From Jeotgalibacillus marinus (GTDB taxonomy: Bacteria > Bacillota > Bacilli > Bacillales > Jeotgalibacillaceae), in contig NZ_JBFMIA010000005.1 of the NCBI RefSeq assembly GCF_040801915.1, positions 118,011 to 182,010 of the forward strand: DNA of 64,000 bases, read 5' to 3'. A program made the position numbers and the translations under genes. Under the pieces are notes generated by a model. The model had not been told where the DNA came from and searched no databases. It worked only from the letters and a program-made list of their open reading frames with translations. Below, piece after piece: positions 1 to 8,652 of this stretch. The stretch's first letter is position 1. Every line of letters begins with the position of its first letter.

Positions 1-429
1 CACCCCATATACAAAGACACGCTCTGCTTTGTGAAGTTTCTCAATTGATTCAGACAAGGTTTTTACCGAAATCATTTTTTCTGTATTTCGGAGGGCTTGA
101 ATCGTATTGAACATGACTTTTTTCATAATGAGTTTCGGATCGTCTTCTAATTGGAACGGAGAATCAACTATTTCTGACGTTCCCTCTCCATTTGCGTGAA
201 GCTCTTTTGCAAGTTCTAACTTCATTACCTTAAAACTTTGGATACCGATTCGTTTACAAAAACGCATGATCGCCGCTTCACTACTTTGACAAGCAGCAGC
301 AAGCTCTTTTGTAGTCATTTCCATTACTCGTGCAGGGTTTTCCAATACATAGATTGCAACCATTTTCTCGGCACGTGTACAGTGCTCTATGTTTCGCTCT
401 ATTTGCTTTAGAACTGAAAAAACAGACAT
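1..429 (-). CDS. murR: MurR/RpiR-family transcriptional regulator (partial)
   Basis: The gene runs off the left edge; the visible 143 codons are the N-terminal part. The ATG at 429-427 has a strong SD (AGGAGGAAAAG) just upstream. The translation has the RpiR-type helix-turn-helix, with TTKELAAACQSSEAAIMRFC near residues 40-60, and the beginning of the SIS sugar-phosphate domain ends at the edge. Regulators of this family bind amino-sugar phosphates such as MurNAc-6P. As the last visible gene of the murQ-murP-mupG series, it is most likely the local regulator of MurNAc use. About 90 bp separate it from mupG, holding only a weak AT-rich inverted repeat (468-489). The family is clear; the MurNAc-6P ligand is inferred from the neighbours. 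Confidence 0.85.
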   Translation of the reverse strand, partial: MSVFSVLKQIERNIEHCTRAEKMVAIYVLENPARVMEMTTKELAAACQSSEAAIMRFCKRIGIQSFKVMKLELAKELHANGEGTSEIVDSPFQLEDDPKLIMKKVMFNTIQALRNTEKMISVKTLSESIEKLHKAERVFVYGV

Positions 430-518
430 CTTTTCCTCCTATGTGAACGTGTACAGTCATGTTGCAGTACCTTTAATTATATAAAGGTAAAAGGTATTTC
501 TCCACCGCTACGTCTAAA

Positions 519-1586
519 TTAAAGTCTTTTTAGTGAGAAACGCTGTCCCGCACCGATGAATTCAAGTAATGGCAGATCCTCTTTCACGACTTGCCCCACA
601 ACATTCACTGCTTCATTCGCTTTTAGTGGTGTTTTGATTAGTTGAAGTTCACCTTGATAACGACCGTATAATTCATTATCAACCGTGATCGCACCTTTTG
701 TACGAGCAATCTGGTTCCTTGCAGCGATTGGTTCTACAAGCTTTTGTGCAAATGGCCGCGCTGCTTCTGAACGAATGACATCACGCGCAGGATCAAAGCG
801 ATTCCAGTGATCTAAATGAAGCAAACTACTCATTTGACTTTCATCCACTAATAATTCATAACGTATTAAAATAGTGTTATTTTGATAGTATTTAAATTGA
901 TCAACAGATGGCCGACTAAGAGAAGGATCGCCAATGAGAATGCCATCGACAGGATGATCTTTTACAAGAGAAAGGTACGAAGCAAGAGGTGACGTGGAGC
1001 GGTGATCTTCCAACGTTGGCAATCCTTTATATAAAGGTCCTCTTAATCGACCATCTCCTGGTATAAATGCAACTGTCTTTAATCCATTGTCTTTAAACCA
1101 ACGATTTTGTTTATCAAACCACTCAGCATCCAACCCTGTTTCGGGACGCGGATAATAATTGTGCCACACTTCTGCATGGTCTTTTACGAGTCCTAACGCA
1201 AAAAGATCCTCCATCCATTCAGGTGTTATAATGCTGGCATTTAGCGCAACGGGCATGTATTGTGATGTATTCGCAATCACCGCTGACTCAATACCGTAAT
1301 CCATCCGAATGCCACTAACTCCCCAATCGAGCAACGTGCGCGATTCCTCCCATTGTAATCCAAGTGATGCCATTGAATGGGTAGACATATCTACATAAAG
1401 CTCCATGTTACGTGCCTGAACTTGAGAGCCAAGTGTTTGAAGTGCTTTTATATATATTGAAGCGTTATCCTCAGGGATGTGTAAAGAAGTAAAAATAGTC
1501 ATTCCACCCAATTCTGCAATGACATCAAGATAGGATTCTTGTTCATGCTCTTCTTGTTGTCCTAAAAATACAGATGCACCGATCAT
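519..1586 (-). CDS. mupG: MupG-type 6-phospho-N-acetylmuramidase (DUF871 TIM barrel)
   Basis: A 355-residue protein of the DUF871/MupG family: a TIM barrel (about residues 1-235) followed by a small C-terminal cyclophilin-like beta domain. Recognisable stretches are the N-terminal MIGASVFLG strand, the WGVSGIRMDYGI segment near residue 90 and AEVWHNYYPRPETGLD near 140. In Staphylococcus aureus MupG hydrolyses imported MurNAc-6P-GlcNAc in the cytoplasm, giving MurNAc-6P for MurQ. There is no signal peptide, in keeping with a cytosolic site. The ATG follows a near-perfect AAAGGAGGT SD. It lies 60 bp downstream of murP and upstream of murR, the same gene set as the staphylococcal mupG-murQ-murP-murR operon. 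Function is assigned from family and context. Confidence 0.85.
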   Translation of the reverse strand: MIGASVFLGQQEEHEQESYLDVIAELGGMTIFTSLHIPEDNASIYIKALQTLGSQVQARNMELYVDMSTHSMASLGLQWEESRTLLDWGVSGIRMDYGIESAVIANTSQYMPVALNASIITPEWMEDLFALGLVKDHAEVWHNYYPRPETGLDAEWFDKQNRWFKDNGLKTVAFIPGDGRLRGPLYKGLPTLEDHRSTSPLASYLSLVKDHPVDGILIGDPSLSRPSVDQFKYYQNNTILIRYELLVDESQMSSLLHLDHWNRFDPARDVIRSEAARPFAQKLVEPIAARNQIARTKGAITVDNELYGRYQGELQLIKTPLKANEAVNVVGQVVKEDLPLLEFIGAGQRFSLKRL

Positions 1587-1646
1587 GCGGTTACCTCCTT
1601 TTAATGAATACTAAAAGGGCAAGAGTCGCCTCTTCCCCCTTCCATA

Positions 1647-3014
1647 TTAGTTGTCTAAATTATCGGCCATTGATTCTTTAAATCCAAATAAATACGTAAA
1701 GATAAAGCCAAATGTATACGCCACAACAAGTCCTAGGAAATAAAGTAAGAACTTACCATCGTCAATTAATGGGATTAGTGAGAGACCCGATACCCCGATT
1801 CCACGTGCAGCTGTATCCATTACCGCTTGGAAGGCTCCACCGGCAGCAGCACCCATACAGGCGGTTACGAATGGACGACCAAGCGGTAACGTTACACCGT
1901 ATAATAATGGTTCTCCTATTCCTAAGAAACCTACAGGAAGCGCTCCTTTAATTGTTGTACGCAAACGAGTGTTTTTTGTTTTCACAAAGATGGCAATGGC
2001 AGCACCAACTTGACCTGCTCCACCCATTGCAAGAATTGTTAAAATTGGTGTAATTCCAATTGAATTGATGAATTCCATATGTATAGGCGTTAAACCATGA
2101 TGCAGTCCAACCATAACAAGCGGCAAGAAAAATCCCGCAAGTATAGCCCCAGAAAATGCGCCACCTATATCTAAAACAAAATTGATTACTTCCATAATAC
2201 CTATTGACAGCCATCCGCCAACTGGTTGAATAATGAATAACGTGGCAAAACCTACGATTAAAACCGTGGCAAGAGGAGTTAAAATAATATCAAGTGAATT
2301 CGGTACAAATTTACGGGTTGAACGTTCTATTACTACCATAAACCACGCAGCTAAAATGACGGCGATTAAGCCACCTCGTCCAGCAACAAGCTGTTCTCCA
2401 AATAGCGTAATCGTTTCAATTGCTGGATTAATAATAATGATACCCGCGATCGCACCAAGTGCTGGTGTCCCACCAAATTCTTTCGCTGTGTTCCAACCAA
2501 CAAGTATACCTAAATAACTGAAAATCCCTCCACCAAGGAATAGTAAAATCGCCATCCATGTTTCTTCCTTATCAACCCCCGCGTTAACAGCAAAGTTGGC
2601 ACCACCATTGATAATACCTGATGCCACAAGCGCTGGAATAAGAGGAATAAATATATTACCAATTCTTCTTAATCCATTTTTAATAGGAGTGCTGTTTTTC
2701 TTTTTCAAAGCGGTTTGTCGATCTTTTGCCATCAAGCTTGGATCAGCCGAAACTTCTCCTATGCGAAGCCCTGTTTCTTTGCTAATTTCATCTGAAACTT
2801 TGTTAACCGTTCCAGGTCCTACAACAATTTGTAGCGTATCATCTTCCACTACCCCCATAACGCCTGGGACTTTCTTAAGTCCTTTAAGATCAACAAGAGA
2901 TTCGTCCTTCATATTCAGTCGAATTCTCGTCATACAGTGGTTAAGCTGAATGATATTATCTTTTCCCCCGACTTTCTCCATAATCGAATGAGCTAGATGT
3001 TGTTCCTTCTTCAT
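1647..3014 (-). CDS. murP: MurNAc-type PTS transporter, EIIBC component
   Basis: A 455-residue PTS permease with an N-terminal EIIB domain (about 1-80; phospho-acceptor Cys27 in NHCMTRIRL) and a C-terminal EIIC membrane domain with about ten hydrophobic segments (from about residue 115). No EIIA domain is attached, as in MurP, so phosphate must come from a separate glucose-type EIIA. It should import MurNAc or MurNAc-GlcNAc as the 6-phosphate. It begins 23 bp after murQ with a GGGG-rich SD and ends 60 bp before mupG, so the genes are probably co-transcribed. The EIIBC architecture is certain; the sugar is inferred from murQ and mupG, since related permeases carry sucrose, trehalose or GlcNAc. 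Confidence 0.85.
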   Translation of the reverse strand: MKKEQHLAHSIMEKVGGKDNIIQLNHCMTRIRLNMKDESLVDLKGLKKVPGVMGVVEDDTLQIVVGPGTVNKVSDEISKETGLRIGEVSADPSLMAKDRQTALKKKNSTPIKNGLRRIGNIFIPLIPALVASGIINGGANFAVNAGVDKEETWMAILLFLGGGIFSYLGILVGWNTAKEFGGTPALGAIAGIIIINPAIETITLFGEQLVAGRGGLIAVILAAWFMVVIERSTRKFVPNSLDIILTPLATVLIVGFATLFIIQPVGGWLSIGIMEVINFVLDIGGAFSGAILAGFFLPLVMVGLHHGLTPIHMEFINSIGITPILTILAMGGAGQVGAAIAIFVKTKNTRLRTTIKGALPVGFLGIGEPLLYGVTLPLGRPFVTACMGAAAGGAFQAVMDTAARGIGVSGLSLIPLIDDGKFLLYFLGLVVAYTFGFIFTYLFGFKESMADNLDN

Positions 3015-3037
3015 CCGAGTCCCCCCTTACCCCTTAT

Positions 3038-3928
3038 TTACTTGATTGCTTGTCGAACAAACCCTTCAGCAGAATCTAATCGCTTGCTGGCTTCTTCATA
3101 GCTCACCTCCGTTAAAATCATCACGATCGCTACTTTAACATTTTGATTTGCTTGATTGTAATATGAAGCTGCTGTTTCTGCGTCTACACCTGTTGCTTGG
3201 ACGATCATGTTTTTTGCTCGATGCTGAAGCTTTACATTCGTTGCTCTCACATCAACCATTAAATTTCGATACACTTTACCAAGACCGATCATGACTGAAG
3301 TTGAAATCATGTTTAGTGCAAGCTTTTGTGCTGTGCCTGCTTTTAAACGAGTGGAACCTGTTAATACTTCATGACCCGTATTCATTTCAATCGGGTGCTC
3401 AGCAGCTTTACTAATAATGGCATCTGTATTACATGAAAGACTCGCTGTTAGTGAACCTTGTGCCCTTGCATACTCTAGGGCCGTTCGAACATAAGGTGTT
3501 CTTCCACTAGCAGCAATCCCAATGACCACATCTTTTTCTGAAAGGGAGATAGCAGCTAAATCATCTGCTGCCAGTGTTTCTGAATCTTCAGCGCCCTCAA
3601 TTGCTTCAAGCAGTGCTTTTTCACCACCAGCAATAATACCAACAACTAAGGTTGGATCGACACCAAACGTTGGTGGACATTCAGCTGCATCTAGTACACC
3701 TAAACGGCCACTTGTACCCGCTCCAATGTAAATAATTCTCCCACCGACTTTAACACGTTCGATCGTTTGGGTGATAAGTACATCAAGCTGAGGAATAACT
3801 TCCTTAACAGCTTCCGACACCGACCGATCTTCTTCATTCATCGTTTGTAAAATTTTGCGAATGCTCATGGAATCTAAGCCTTCCGTTCTTGAATTTCGTT
3901 GCTCCGTTGACAAATTATCTAATTTCAT
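3038..3928 (-). CDS. murQ: N-acetylmuramic acid 6-phosphate etherase
   Basis: MurQ cleaves the lactyl ether of MurNAc-6P, giving GlcNAc-6P and D-lactate. The 296-residue protein is of normal family length and has the SIS-fold loop GAGTSGRLG at residues 70-78. Glu83 in AAECPPTF corresponds to the catalytic Glu83 of the E. coli enzyme. A second conserved segment, IGIAASGRTPYV, lies near 137, and a C-terminal helical domain follows. The ATG has the SD CAGGTGAT. It is the first gene of the murQ-murP-mupG-murR group and sits behind a promoter with a palindrome over the -35 and a cre-like site downstream of the -10. No damage is seen in the reading frame. Confidence 0.95.
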   Translation of the reverse strand: MKLDNLSTEQRNSRTEGLDSMSIRKILQTMNEEDRSVSEAVKEVIPQLDVLITQTIERVKVGGRIIYIGAGTSGRLGVLDAAECPPTFGVDPTLVVGIIAGGEKALLEAIEGAEDSETLAADDLAAISLSEKDVVIGIAASGRTPYVRTALEYARAQGSLTASLSCNTDAIISKAAEHPIEMNTGHEVLTGSTRLKAGTAQKLALNMISTSVMIGLGKVYRNLMVDVRATNVKLQHRAKNMIVQATGVDAETAASYYNQANQNVKVAIVMILTEVSYEEASKRLDSAEGFVRQAIK

Positions 3929-3960
3929 ATTATCACCTGCTAGTATTCTATTTATCTAAT

Positions 3961-3974
3961 AGTATGCGCTTACA
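3961..3974 (-). promoter_or_regulatory. cre-like site (CcpA catabolite repression)
   Basis: Read on the minus strand the 14 bases are TGTAAGCGCATACT, which fits the core of the cre consensus (TGNAANCGNWNNC). It lies just downstream of the predicted -10 of the murQ promoter, where bound CcpA/HPr-Ser-P would block transcription. This would make MurNAc use glucose-repressed. It is a pattern match only. Confidence 0.55.
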
Positions 3975-3988
3975 GAAATAAGAAATCA

Positions 3989-4017
3989 ATATTACCTTGA
4001 TAAAAAATGAAAGTAAA
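3989..4017 (-). promoter_or_regulatory. Putative sigma-A promoter of the murQ operon
   Basis: On the minus strand TTTACT (4017-4012) is followed by a 17-base spacer and TAATAT (3994-3989); each hexamer matches the sigma-A consensus at four of six bases. The -35 lies inside the 17-bp palindrome at 4007-4023 and the cre-like site falls downstream of the expected start point. The arrangement is more convincing than either hexamer alone. Confidence 0.45.
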
Positions 4018-4023
4018 TTTCAT
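4007..4023. promoter_or_regulatory. Palindromic operator candidate (MurR?)
   Basis: ATGAAA-gtaaa-TTTCAT is a perfect 6+6 inverted repeat with a 5-base spacer, overlapping the predicted -35 of the murQ promoter. RpiR-family regulators often bind short inverted repeats of this kind, so MurR is the obvious candidate. I saw no second copy upstream of nagZ. Binding is inference. Confidence 0.45.
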
Positions 4024-4058
4024 ATCAATTTGGATACTATAAGTGCTATTTTCAATAA

Positions 4059-4096
4059 ATAAACAAGCCGAATCCCGAAAGATGCAGCTTGTTTAT
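4059..4096 (-). terminator. Hairpin between namZ and murQ
   Basis: A 10-bp stem, ATAAACAAGC pairing with GCTTGTTTAT, encloses an 18-base loop. Read on the minus strand it is followed by TTATTGAAAAT. It lies between namZ and the murQ promoter and may end or attenuate transcription from nagZ-amiE-namZ. Confidence 0.45.
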
Positions 4097-4140
4097 CACC
4101 CATTATCGCAACCAACTTGAGGTCCTCGTGGATAACAAGA

Positions 4141-4168
4141 AAGCCATGTACGTGTTTGACCATGGCTT
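4141..4168 (-). terminator. Hairpin downstream of namZ
   Basis: AAGCCATG and CATGGCTT form an 8-bp stem with a 12-base loop about 75 bp after the namZ stop. The T-rich tail on the minus strand is poor, so this may be a weak terminator acting together with the hairpin at 4059-4096. Confidence 0.4.
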
Positions 4169-4243
4169 AATTCATTTGACTCTCTGTTTCTATCAAATTG
4201 ATTTTTGGGCTCGAACTGTAATAAGTATGAGCGGTCCCGTTTT

Positions 4244-5509
4244 TCAATAAAGCAAATATTGTTTTCGGATATCGATAAACGCTTGTAAGTCTATTTGCCA
4301 GTTGTCAGCTAGCTCATTGATGGGAGCCCCTTTGGAGAGCTCCTTGCGGATCCAACCGTTGCCTACTAATTGGTCGAAGAAAGATACGCCTTCGCTGTTT
4401 TCAGCGAGGAATTCAAAATCGTCTGGGTACATATCATGAATGGTTTTTACGATAGACAACCCAACTATAAACGGGTCGAAGTCATTGTGGTTGGTAATGT
4501 GAATTTGTATGCCACCACTTAGTATTCCACTGTGTTTAGAGAAGGTTGGCGTAAAATACGCAGCACGGAACTGAACGCCAGGGAGGTGTAGTCCATTTAA
4601 CTCTTCCGCTAGCTCCGTTCCATTAATAAATGGCGCTCCGATGAGTTCAAACGGTTTAGTCGTGCCCCTTCCTTCAGAGACGTTTGTCCCCTCGATCAAG
4701 GCAGCTCCTGGGTAGACGAGTGCCGTGTCCAATGTCGGCATATTGGGAGATGGAAGGACCCAAGTGAGCGGTATGTCATCATAGTACATAGAGCGCTCCC
4801 ATCCGTTCATTTTAATGACTTTCAGGTCGGCACCAATAGCATACTCTTCGTTAAACAACAAGGCTAGCTCACCGACGGTCATGCCATGACGCACTGGGAT
4901 CGGATACATACCGACGAATGAACTGTACGCGGGATCAAGTACTGGGCCTTGTACTTTTGTACCTCCAAGGGGATTGGGACGATCCAGCACGATAAACGAT
5001 ATGTTATTTTCTACAGACGCTTCCATAGCGTAGGCCATCGTGTAAATGTAAGTGTAAAAACGAGTACCAACATCCTGAATGTCGAATAGAAGGACATCAA
5101 TACCCTTCAGCATTTCCGGAGTCGGTTTTCTCGTTTTACCGTATAAACTGTAAACGGGAAGTCCCGTTATTTCGTCGATGTAGTACTCCACATACTCGCC
5201 GGCTTGTGCATCCCCACGTACGCCATGTTCCGGACCGTACAGAGCGACGAGGTTGACGTTAGGGTGGTTGTACAAAACATCTACGATACTTTCTAGGTTT
5301 TGGTCAACGCCGGTAGGGTTGGTAATGACCCCGACATTTTTACCTTTTAATTGATCTAGATCATCTTTTAGCAACAATTCAACGCCGAGCTTGAATTTTT
5401 CTTGGGGGTGATTTTGTTGCTTGCCTGAGTCATCTTGGCTTGCAAGGATAGGAGACAGCGATAAAAACAAGAGCACGACTGATAAGGTGATAATGTACCT
5501 TTTTTTCAC
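4244..5509 (-). CDS. namZ: Exo-beta-N-acetylmuramidase NamZ (DUF1343), secreted
   Basis: NamZ (B. subtilis YbbC) removes terminal MurNAc from the non-reducing end of peptidoglycan fragments. The 421-residue product has an N-terminal Lys-Lys-Arg plus hydrophobic signal sequence (residues 1-23, ending SPILAS). The family motif YGPEHGVRGD is at 91-100, with Glu94/His95 in the region proposed as the active site, and the DUF1343 segments LLFDIQDVGTRFYTY and LDRPNPLGG follow. The start is GTG with the SD AAGGAGAG seven bases upstream. It follows the broken amiE by about 20 bp and precedes murQ across a 315-bp gap. The reading frame is intact and of full length. Confidence 0.92.
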   Translation of the reverse strand: MKKRYIITLSVVLLFLSLSPILASQDDSGKQQNHPQEKFKLGVELLLKDDLDQLKGKNVGVITNPTGVDQNLESIVDVLYNHPNVNLVALYGPEHGVRGDAQAGEYVEYYIDEITGLPVYSLYGKTRKPTPEMLKGIDVLLFDIQDVGTRFYTYIYTMAYAMEASVENNISFIVLDRPNPLGGTKVQGPVLDPAYSSFVGMYPIPVRHGMTVGELALLFNEEYAIGADLKVIKMNGWERSMYYDDIPLTWVLPSPNMPTLDTALVYPGAALIEGTNVSEGRGTTKPFELIGAPFINGTELAEELNGLHLPGVQFRAAYFTPTFSKHSGILSGGIQIHITNHNDFDPFIVGLSIVKTIHDMYPDDFEFLAENSEGVSFFDQLVGNGWIRKELSKGAPINELADNWQIDLQAFIDIRKQYLLY

Positions 5510-5530
5510 GTTACATCTCTCCTTAGAGAT

Positions 5531-6842
5531 TTAATCATTTCTCTGAATCCAGTGATCACTTCTCCACTCTAGCTTTATTTCTTCACCGTTGGGTAAAGAT
5601 AGCCGAAGGTTGTTTACATACCATCCCCTCCCGTTTGCGGATGGGTCCGTTTGATACCGAAAGCGTATAAACGAAGTGTCTTGCGGTACTTTAAACGATT
5701 TCTCAACCCATGATCCGCTACTTCCTGTCATCGTTTCGCCAATTTCGCTCCACTCCATGCCGTCAGTTGATATTTCTACCACGCCGTAATCATTGGCATA
5801 CTCTATTCGATACCATGTATTGAAGGAGAATACAGCATCTTGTTCCAGCTCTACTGAGGCGATCAATTCATTATTCAAGTTGTCTCCGTAGCCTGAAAAC
5901 CACGATGTCTCTCTATTAAATCTGAATACGGGAATCGAATCGGCCGTCGAGCGACCAGGCGTTTTCGTCATGTACATCGCCCCATACGAGACCTCTCTCT
6001 GTCCACGGCTGGTATTCCGTTGCGGCGACAGATTGTCGCAACGACGCAGGAGGGTTGTACATTGTATGGTTCATCCCAAGCGGTCCGGTTATCGTTTCTT
6101 CGACAAATACATCCAGTCGTTTTCCGGAAAGGCGTTCAACGAGGGCTCCAAGTGTGATCAAATTTAAGTCACTGTAGGTGTAAGTCGTTCCAGGTTCATT
6201 GTCGAGAGGATAGTCAAATACGAGCTGCATACGCTGTTCACGGTTCTCACCCATTTGATACAAAGGGATCCAAGCCGTGAATCCAGACGTGTGAGTCATG
6301 AGCTGGCGAATGGTCACTTCCGATTTGTCGTTTTGCGCAAATTCAGGAATATGTTTAGCGACAGGGTCGTCTAATCCAAACTTTCCTTGTTCGTATAATT
6401 TTAGTGCTGCCGTGGTCGTAAACAACTTGCTGATCGACGCAAGATCGAAAATCGTATCTTCTTGCACCCGCAACGGGTTGTCCATTTCCGTGAAACGGTC
6501 ATCTTGATATTTTGCGGCATAACCGTAAGCTTCGTATTTGACGATGGTTCCCTTTCTGGCAATGAGCACAACTGCTCCCGGTATGATACGTTCTGCTATC
6601 GCTTGTGTTATTTTTGCGTCGATGTCAGCCAATGGCTGTGGATTCATCCCAACACTTCTCGGACTTCCGGGGTGTAAAACAGGGGTAGACGGTCCTGGCT
6701 CTCCCCAGTAAAACTGGGGGTGTGGTTGGCTTTCGCTACTAATTGACACGTGTGGATATCCTCCATTTAAAAACAAGAGTGATAGTGAAAGACATAGGAT
6801 AATAAAACCTCGCATGAAAAAACTCTTCAATGTTTTTCCCAC
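5531..6842 (-). pseudogene. amiE: amiE-type MurNAc-L-alanine amidase, disrupted by deletion/frameshift
   Basis: Two overlapping frames together resemble one secreted serine hydrolase. The upstream frame (6842-5916) has a signal sequence and a class-C beta-lactamase-like domain with the catalytic SISK motif near residue 138 and a YSD motif near 223, then breaks off after DVHDENAWSLDG, where family members continue with a VAGHAG-like segment. The downstream frame (stop at 5531) enters near 5950 as STAD and continues as a C-terminal beta domain resembling the one after M6 metalloproteases (WFSGYGDNLNNEL, STDGMEW). The remaining hydrolase half, with its third active-site box, is absent. So this is a deletion plus a shift of frame, not a simple indel. 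AmiE normally strips peptides from MurNAc. A TTG at 6830 with the SD AGGTGG is the likelier original start. Confidence 0.8.
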
Positions 6843-6888
6843 CTAATGCATTCCGTGTTCTTCCGGAACGTGAACAGTCGGATTGCGG

Positions 6889-8652
6889 TTAATAACTCAA
6901 ACCGTGACCGTATTCATACAGTCCCTGAATAGTGACGGGCAGTTTACCCTTAGGATTCACTTCGCCGGTTAAAACGTTTGCCAATGAGTGGATAGAAATA
7001 TCTTGATCGCCATAGGTTGTTACATAAGCGTCGATTTCTGGGAATACCGCAATGTCATACGGATTCCGTACAGCAGTGACAATGATCGGCTTTCCCGTTT
7101 CCCTCAGTGAATGAACTAGTTTTTGCTGGTCGGAGTTCGTATTGGCTGTATATGTCGTTACAATGACAGCGTCGGCGTCTTTTGCTCGGGAGGCAGCAAT
7201 GTTAATTTGCTCAGTCGTTGGACTAAGGTCTGTCGCGTAACTGTCTGCTTTCACAGTTTTTTCATTTAAGAGATCTGCTAGTAAGTCGGTCCGTCCAGAA
7301 CTCGGACCGGTTACTAGTAAGCTGGCATTCTTTTCAAACGGCAGTATATGATTGTCGTTTTTGACCAACGTAATACTGTCGTTCGTCATTTCGTTCGCTT
7401 GACGAAGATGCTCTTCGTTTCCGATAAGGCTGATGTTGTCCGGATCGGTGTAAGGGTTTTGGAACAGACCCTTTTCCATTTTTATTTCCAATATTCGAGA
7501 TACCGATTGGTCGACTCTATTTTCACTAATTTCACCGTTGCGCACCGCTTCTAGCATAGCATTGTACGCCAAATCGACGTCAGGTGGATTTAACAGGACG
7601 TCAGCTCCTGCTTTAAACGTTTCAACCGCTACCCGCTCAGGAGGGAAGACATTTGCTCCAGCCATATCAAGGCTGTCCGTGACAATAAGACCGGAAAAAC
7701 CCAACTCCCCACGTAGAAGGTCAGTCAGTATCACTCGGGAGAAAGTGGCGGGTAAGTCCGAATCATCGAGTGCAGGAACGACAATGTGTCCAGGCATGAT
7801 TGCGTCGACACCAGCATCAATAGCTGCTTTAAAAGGTTTTAATTCTACCTCGTGCAATCTTTCTAGATCTTGTTCAATAATGGGCAGTCCGTAGTGTGAA
7901 TCGACATCAGTATCCCCGTGTCCGGGAAAGTGTTTCACTGTTGTAATAACGTTTTCAGATTGATAGCCCTCCATTTGATTAATACCCTTGTCTGACACTA
8001 AGTTGGGATCTTCTCCAAATGAACGGACACCAATGACCGGATTTTTGGGGTTGACGTTGACATCAATCACCGGTGCGAAATTCGTATTGATTCCTAAACT
8101 TTTTAGTTCCATCCCCATGATTTTCGCGGAATTTTTCGCGTATTCCTGCGATCGAGTAGCACCTAACGCCATGTTACCTGGGAACACAGTGGCTGGTTCC
8201 GTCACTCTCGCCACAATCCCACCTTCCTGGTCAGTTGAAATGAGCAACGGAATGGGTATACGTTTATTCATCGCGATTTCTTGTATACCGTTTGAGAGTT
8301 CATTGACTAGAGTAGCGTCAAGGGGGGAACTGATGTTATCTGTCCAATTAAAATAAATGACACCTCCGATGTGGTATTTTTCTATCATTTCTTCAAAGTT
8401 CTTTACTCCCCTGTTTGAGTTTAAATTGGTCTCTTCATAGTCTGGGTCTGTCGGGGTTTTGCCGTATACGTGGACGATAAAAAGTTGACCTATCTTTTCT
8501 TCTAGGGTCATATGTTGAATGTAACTCTTAACGTCGCCATCTTTCCAGCCTGTCTCTATCGAGTTACCCCCACGAGCACTATCGTATATGGAGAAGATTA
8601 GAACAACTACTAAGATTAGTGAGACCATCGATATCCAGTTATGTTGTTTCAA
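6889..8652 (-). CDS. nagZ: Beta-N-acetylglucosaminidase NagZ (GH3), membrane-anchored or secreted
   Basis: A GH3 exo-enzyme that removes terminal GlcNAc from peptidoglycan fragments. Counting from the TTG at 8652, which has the SD GAGGAGGG seven bases upstream (the GTG at 8694 has none), the protein has 587 residues. An N-terminal hydrophobic segment (about 8-24) suggests a signal anchor. The GH3 TIM barrel follows, with KHFPGHGDT near 240-248, an Asp-Ser-His general-acid dyad (about D251/H253) as in B. subtilis NagZ, and the nucleophile in VTDSLDM (about D326). A GH3 C-terminal alpha/beta domain completes it. It heads the nagZ-amiE-namZ group. Family members here usually exceed 600 residues, so this one is slightly short at the C-terminus. 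Confidence 0.92.
   Translation of the reverse strand: MKQHNWISMVSLILVVVLIFSIYDSARGGNSIETGWKDGDVKSYIQHMTLEEKIGQLFIVHVYGKTPTDPDYEETNLNSNRGVKNFEEMIEKYHIGGVIYFNWTDNISSPLDATLVNELSNGIQEIAMNKRIPIPLLISTDQEGGIVARVTEPATVFPGNMALGATRSQEYAKNSAKIMGMELKSLGINTNFAPVIDVNVNPKNPVIGVRSFGEDPNLVSDKGINQMEGYQSENVITTVKHFPGHGDTDVDSHYGLPIIEQDLERLHEVELKPFKAAIDAGVDAIMPGHIVVPALDDSDLPATFSRVILTDLLRGELGFSGLIVTDSLDMAGANVFPPERVAVETFKAGADVLLNPPDVDLAYNAMLEAVRNGEISENRVDQSVSRILEIKMEKGLFQNPYTDPDNISLIGNEEHLRQANEMTNDSITLVKNDNHILPFEKNASLLVTGPSSGRTDLLADLLNEKTVKADSYATDLSPTTEQINIAASRAKDADAVIVTTYTANTNSDQQKLVHSLRETGKPIIVTAVRNPYDIAVFPEIDAYVTTYGDQDISIHSLANVLTGEVNPKGKLPVTIQGLYEYGHGLSY

Noticed and set aside
468..489. Weak inverted repeat between mupG and murR considered as terminator
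   Set aside because: Eight AT-rich pairs and no T run; too weak to support.
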